A stretch of DNA of 64,000 nucleotides from Euonymus europaeus (lineage: Eukaryota > Streptophyta > Magnoliopsida > Celastrales > Celastraceae). The position numbers were made by a program, and so were the translations under genes. Under the pieces are notes generated by a model. It was given only the letters and a program-made list of their open reading frames with translations. It was not told the DNA's origin and ran no database searches. Location: the NCBI GenBank assembly GCA_963580455.1, contig OY756957.1, positions 2,857,001 to 2,921,000 on the forward strand. The letters run 5' to 3'. Every line of letters starts with the position of its first letter. The stretch's first letter is position 1. Positions 59,881 through 64,000 of the stretch are shown piece by piece.

Positions 59881-62223
59881 CTACACAACTCTTCTTGTCC
59901 ATGTAAATGCAACTGGGCTGCTAACTCTATTCTGGGCATTGCTCCAAACAATTGACCCAAATCCAGGCCTTGTAGTTGCATTGGCTTTCGCTACAAAAGT
60001 CACTGTGTACCTCTGCCTCTCCCCTACGCTCTTGAAATCAAGTCTGGTGGGCTTCACTTGCACATCGACTGTTGCTGGCTTTGTAATGGCCAGCTGATAT
60101 ACAGAACCAGCAGCACCCACATTGGTTAGTACGCGAGTGTATCGCACAACTCTCTTCCTATCAAACACAACAGAGAATGATGGATAGTTGAGTTGTCCGG
60201 GATCCCTGAATTTTCTCGAACAGGTGATGTTCGGGCGCTTGACGATGGTTCGAACATGCTCAACCGTGTAGTCCAAGGAACACAAGAATGTGATGTAGTC
60301 CTCTGCAGAGATATCGTATACTAGGCCTGGAGATAAGGCCTTCTGTAAATCAACATGACCAGATCCATGTGCCCATGGATTGGAAAGCCCACCGCCCGCA
60401 GCGTCCCGGAGCGAGGACTTGGTATTGTCAACAGTGTAGGCAGTGGTCATGAGTGCGGATTTGATTGCACTTGGGCTCCAGTCCGGATGGGCAGCTTTAA
60501 GCAAAGCGGCTAACCCACTTATGTGCGGGCACGACATTGATGTTCCTGTAATTTTCATAGATTAGCTAAAATGGTGCGATTCAGAAAAATTATATAGCCG
60601 TTGGAGGATATTATTACCTGACACGATATTGAAAAGAGTTCTTCTAGTGTCCGAGTCAAGCCCACTGGGCCCTATAGCCTCTGACCATCCAGCCAAGATA
60701 TTGACTCCTGGCCCAATCAGATCCGGCTTCAAGATCTGTGGATTCAACATATTCGGCCCTCGAGAACTGAACGCCGCAACTACCGGTGACGGCCTAACGT
60801 TCAAAATTGTACCACCGAATACAAGCAAAGCTGTCGGATATGCGTCAGTTTTCACATAGCCTTTGATTATGTCACCGGCCTTCTTTCCCACCGCCACCGC
60901 CGGTAACAAGTGACTGTCCGCCACCAATTCCTCACCGCTAGCGGCCGTGTTTGCTAGAATCATCCCCACCCCACCTGCTTCGCGTACCACATAACCCTTT
61001 TCAACACGAGCATTGACTCCCCTGTCGCACACCACAACTTTTCCACGAACCTGATTCGGGTCAAGAGAACCGGGTAAGCACAAATTGCTTGTAATGTTGC
61101 TTCCCTTACTGTAAACCAATCCCAACGCTCTGTTCCCCATTCCTTTACCACTATACAACGATACCCCCGCAAAACGGCTTTTGGTTCCGAGAAGCGCATA
61201 AGCCGGGAAATCTCGGTCCAGAGTTCCGGCACCCACAGTTGTGATCCATGGAGCAACATTGGCGAGTGAGGCCCTGGTTGGCCCACTGTTGCCAGCAGAG
61301 CAAGAGACGAAAATGCCCTTCTCCATAGCCGTGAATGCTCCGATTGCAATCGTGTCGCGATAATACGGACCCGACCCGCCTCCAAGAGACAGGGAAAGCA
61401 CATCAACACCATCCAAAACTGCCCGATCCATAGCAGCTAGAATGTCGCTCCCAAAGCAACCAGTGTTCCAGCAAACCTTGTAAGCGGCCAAGCGAGCGTG
61501 ACTGGCCATACCACGCGCGGTACCGCTAGCATATCCAAGCAGGCTCGCGTTTGTGACTGGTGAACCGGCAGCAGTACTGGCGGTGTGAGTTCCGTGTCCG
61601 TCCTCATCCCGAGGCGAGGCAGTCTCCCTGGACTTGGTGGACCTCCCACCGGACGCCATGTGGAACCCCCCGGAGAAACTTCGAGCCCCAATGAGTTTCT
61701 TATTGCAAGCAGAGGAAGCAAAATCAGGCCCCGCTTCACACTTCCCCCGCCACCGAGTTGGGATCGGAGGCATGCCTGAGTCATCAAAGCTCTTGGACTC
61801 GGGCCAAACTCCGGTATCAAGCACCCCAATTATAACATCATAGGATGCTTTATCGAGATCCTGACTGTTATGCCCATACCCGAGTCCGAAATCGGCATTG
61901 AGGCCGAGGAATTCAGGGGTGCGCGTGGTGTGTAGTGAGTAAACAGTCTCTTCGTAGACGCCGATTACAGATTCGGATTGACGAAGCGACTCGACCTGAT
62001 CTAGATCGAGGGAGGCGGCGAAGCCATGGAATGCGGTGGTGTATGTGTAGATAAGTGACTCAGAGGAGGAAGAAAGAGACTGGAGGGAGGCAGTGTACCA
62101 GTCGTTGTGGGTCGCGAAGGAGGAGGGCATGGAATTGGAGTTCATATGGACAATGTAGGTCTGTTTTGCTGTTGCGAGGTTAGGAATTAGGAGCAGAAGC
62201 CATATCCAGGCCATGGAAGCCAT
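59881..62223 (-). CDS. SBT1.8: Subtilisin-like serine protease, SBT1.8 type
   Basis: Two exons, 62223-60618 and 60545-59881, with a 72-base intron, giving 2271 bases and 756 residues. A signal peptide ([19 protein letters not shown]) is followed by the I9 inhibitor prodomain (TYIVHM...HGFAA) and the S8 catalytic domain. The Asp is in [10 protein letters not shown] (Asp136), the His in DGHGTHT (His210), the oxyanion Asn in SAGNSGP (Asn312) and the Ser in GTSMSCP (Ser538). The Ser codon lies 3-9 bases into exon 2. A PA domain is inserted between Asn and Ser (about 350-460), and a fibronectin-III-like tail follows LNYPSFSV. Length and order are those of SBT1 enzymes secreted to the wall. Most SBT1 genes are intronless, so the single intron just before the catalytic Ser is worth noting; I am not certain which SBT1 members share it. 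Confidence 0.93.
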
Positions 62224-62338
62224 GGCAGAGGAAGAGAGAGGGTGTGAAAAATATTAACGGTTTTTTAAGAAAAGAAAAGGAAATGCTAATGCATGTTGTA
62301 GTGTCGGGGTTAGAAGAAAAGGAGGGACTGGTGTTCGG

Positions 62339-62346
62339 GTTTATAA
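62339..62346 (-). promoter_or_regulatory. Candidate TATA box of the subtilase gene
   Basis: Minus-strand TTATAAAC stands ~117 bases before the ATG at 62223, a usual distance for a plant promoter with a ~85-base leader. Confidence 0.45.
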
Positions 62347-63134
62347 TCTAACGTGTTACAAGACTAGGCTTAAAAGTGTGTCATTATTACTACTCTGCCA
62401 TCACCTCGAAAATCATCAACCTGACAAAGTAATTAGTGAAGTTGAGTACCAAAAAAATTGTTTTTTTTTCTTTTCTTACTGTTTCGAAAATAGTTTTGCG
62501 AGTGATTAACGAGAAGATCCATGTGTTAATAAGAACTATGCCATTAATAATTTAATAAAGGAGGGCGTGCATTTGATTATAGACATCATTTTTAAGTTCA
62601 TTTAGAGTTTTTTAAAGGAATTAAATTTCTAACCTAGTGATTAGGGTTGGAATAAATTTATGCATGCCCTAATCAATAATTTATGCATAAATTTATTCAA
62701 TATGCATAAAAAAATAATGGCCGTGGGTTATCATGTCATGGAAAAGGAGGGCGCTCGGGGTCTGTTGTAAAATGTGATTGAGTGGCTCTAGTTTTTTTCG
62801 TTTTAAAGAAATTATAAATGTGTCATATTTGAGCTATCAATTTCACCATATATTTTTATTTAAAACAAAAATCAAATCTTCATGATTGAAAATATGGAAT
62901 GTTTTGAATTTATACATGATGATATGAAATAATCATTTTTTCCATCTTAAATTTAATTTTTATTTTAAACAAAAAAATATCATTAAATTCATTAGACTAA
63001 ATGCTTCACATATATAATTTTTAATAAAAATAATTCTCCTAAACAATATTGCAATGAACCTGCTCTAAAACCACCTGGAAAAAGAGCTCTCAACTTCGTT
63101 TTGTACAGGTATAACAGCTTATAAGCCCCTGTTT
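62347..63134. other. Gene-free AT-rich spacer
   Basis: No gene. Near-palindromic TTTATGCATAAATTTATT-type sequence around 62655-62710. The last ~25 bases (ACAGCTTATAAGCCCC) and 63463-63480 (AGAATATAAGCTAGCTTAT) flank the TRIM insertion and look like parts of one older repeat. Confidence 0.4.
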
Positions 63135-63451
63135 TGTTGAAAAGTCTCACATCGGCTGAGATCTGTATAAGTGAAGTGCATATAAACGCTGGTATCTTTC
63201 CCTCTCTATAAGGCTTTTTAAGGGGTGTGTTGGGCAGTGTCTTCTTAACATGGTATCGGAGCAGCAGCACGTATCATCCCTGCATGGAAAAATCCCAAAA
63301 ATGGGGGACTGGTGTGCCCCCATGTGTGAGGGGGCGTGTTGAAAAGTCTCACATCGGCTGGGATCCGTATAAGTGAAGTGCATATAAGCGCTGGTATCCT
63401 CTCCTCTATAAGGCTTTTTAGGGGGTGTGTTGGACCAGTGTCTTCTTAACA
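63135..63451 (+). mobile_element. TRIM element, 317 bp, with perfect TSD
   Basis: LTR1 63135-63250 (116 bp) and LTR2 63337-63451 (115 bp) both run TGTTGAAAAGTCTCACATCG ... CTTCTTAACA. Directly after LTR1 is the PBS TGGTATCGGAGC (63251-63262), and before LTR2 the purine run GTGAGGGGGCG. TGTTT flanks both sides (63130-63134, 63452-63456). The 86-base interior encodes nothing. The LTRs differ at a handful of positions, so the insertion is moderately recent. Confidence 0.92.
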
Positions 63452-64000
63452 TGTTTGTTTCAGAATATAAGCTAGCTTATACTCTGTCACATATACTCTC
63501 AGACACTCTCAACTTTTACGCTTTACGAGAGCTTATTCTCCGCTCATAAACTCACAGGCTCTATATCCACTCATACCAATCAATACACACCAAAAACTGA
63601 TTTAGAATTTGATACTGGTGAGATCACGAGGTGGGTTTAGTACTCCCATCAAGTACCAGCCCCATTGTGTTCGGGGTGTTTATGAATCACATACAGACAA
63701 CTCTATTTTGTATGGATGGAGACGCGTAACGATAAGAAAAGCCAATCAAACATCATGGGATGATTTCATCCTACTTTCTCCCGTTTTAGGGGGGATGCGG
63801 CTGCAATCCGGTCATATACAATCAAGTGACTGAAAACAAAGGATAAAGTATTTGATTGAAAACAAGGACACTTTACATTTTATGAATTTTGGATTGCAAC
63901 CTCTCATCTCATTTTGGGATTCTCCCCATCACTGTTACGTGATTGGTGCTGAAACTACTATATGTTTGTGTTTGTCAGTTTGATTTTTTGTTTTTTGTAT
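63452..64000. other. Terminal spacer
   Basis: 63464-63525 is a second copy of the repeat at 43928-43980. I recognise no gene up to the window end. Confidence 0.4.

Overview
This is plant nuclear DNA, almost certainly from a eudicot. It is AT-rich, its genes have many GT-AG introns, and it contains plant-only families: AP2/ERF factors, FCS-like zinc finger, JAZ/TIFY, LAZY/IGT, SBT1 subtilase and TBL. Intergenic space is filled with LINE, Copia, TRIM, Mutator-like, CACTA-like and SINE remnants. I cannot name the species.

Layout. 1-8154 is transposon territory. It holds a minus-strand L1-type LINE whose 5' region carries alternating tandem monomers, then a Copia element with an internal inversion but an intact target-site duplication. 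8835-10303 holds a long-TIR, Pack-MULE-like element carrying what looks like the first exon of a fatty acid amide hydrolase gene, followed by a 5'-truncated LINE tail. From 12.6 kb the gene block begins: two DREB-type AP2/ERF genes (+), an FLZ gene (+), a 12-exon UBP1-type triple-RRM gene (-), a JAZ repressor (-), a membrane-anchored GH28 protein (-), an LSM1 pseudogene (-), a LAZY/IGT gene (+), a 13-exon vWA/inter-alpha-trypsin-inhibitor-like gene (-), a TBL pseudogene (-) and an SBT1.8-like subtilase (-). Two TRIM-class miniature LTR elements lie at 46.0-46.8 kb and 63.1-63.5 kb.

The gene order ERF017 / FLZ / JAZ1 / GH28 / LSM1 / LAZY3 / ITIH-like is the reverse of the order I remember at Arabidopsis At1g19210 to At1g19110. 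This window therefore looks like a conserved ancestral block in which the LSM1 member has decayed and retroelements have expanded the spacers.

Functionally the block mixes jasmonate and stress control (ERF, JAZ with upstream G-boxes, FLZ), RNA metabolism (UBP1, dead LSM1), cell-wall modification (GH28, subtilase, dead TBL) and gravitropism (LAZY). Nothing suggests these genes form one pathway. Exon boundaries were derived by hand from splice consensus and reading-frame continuity. For every multi-exon gene called intact, the exon lengths sum to a multiple of three.
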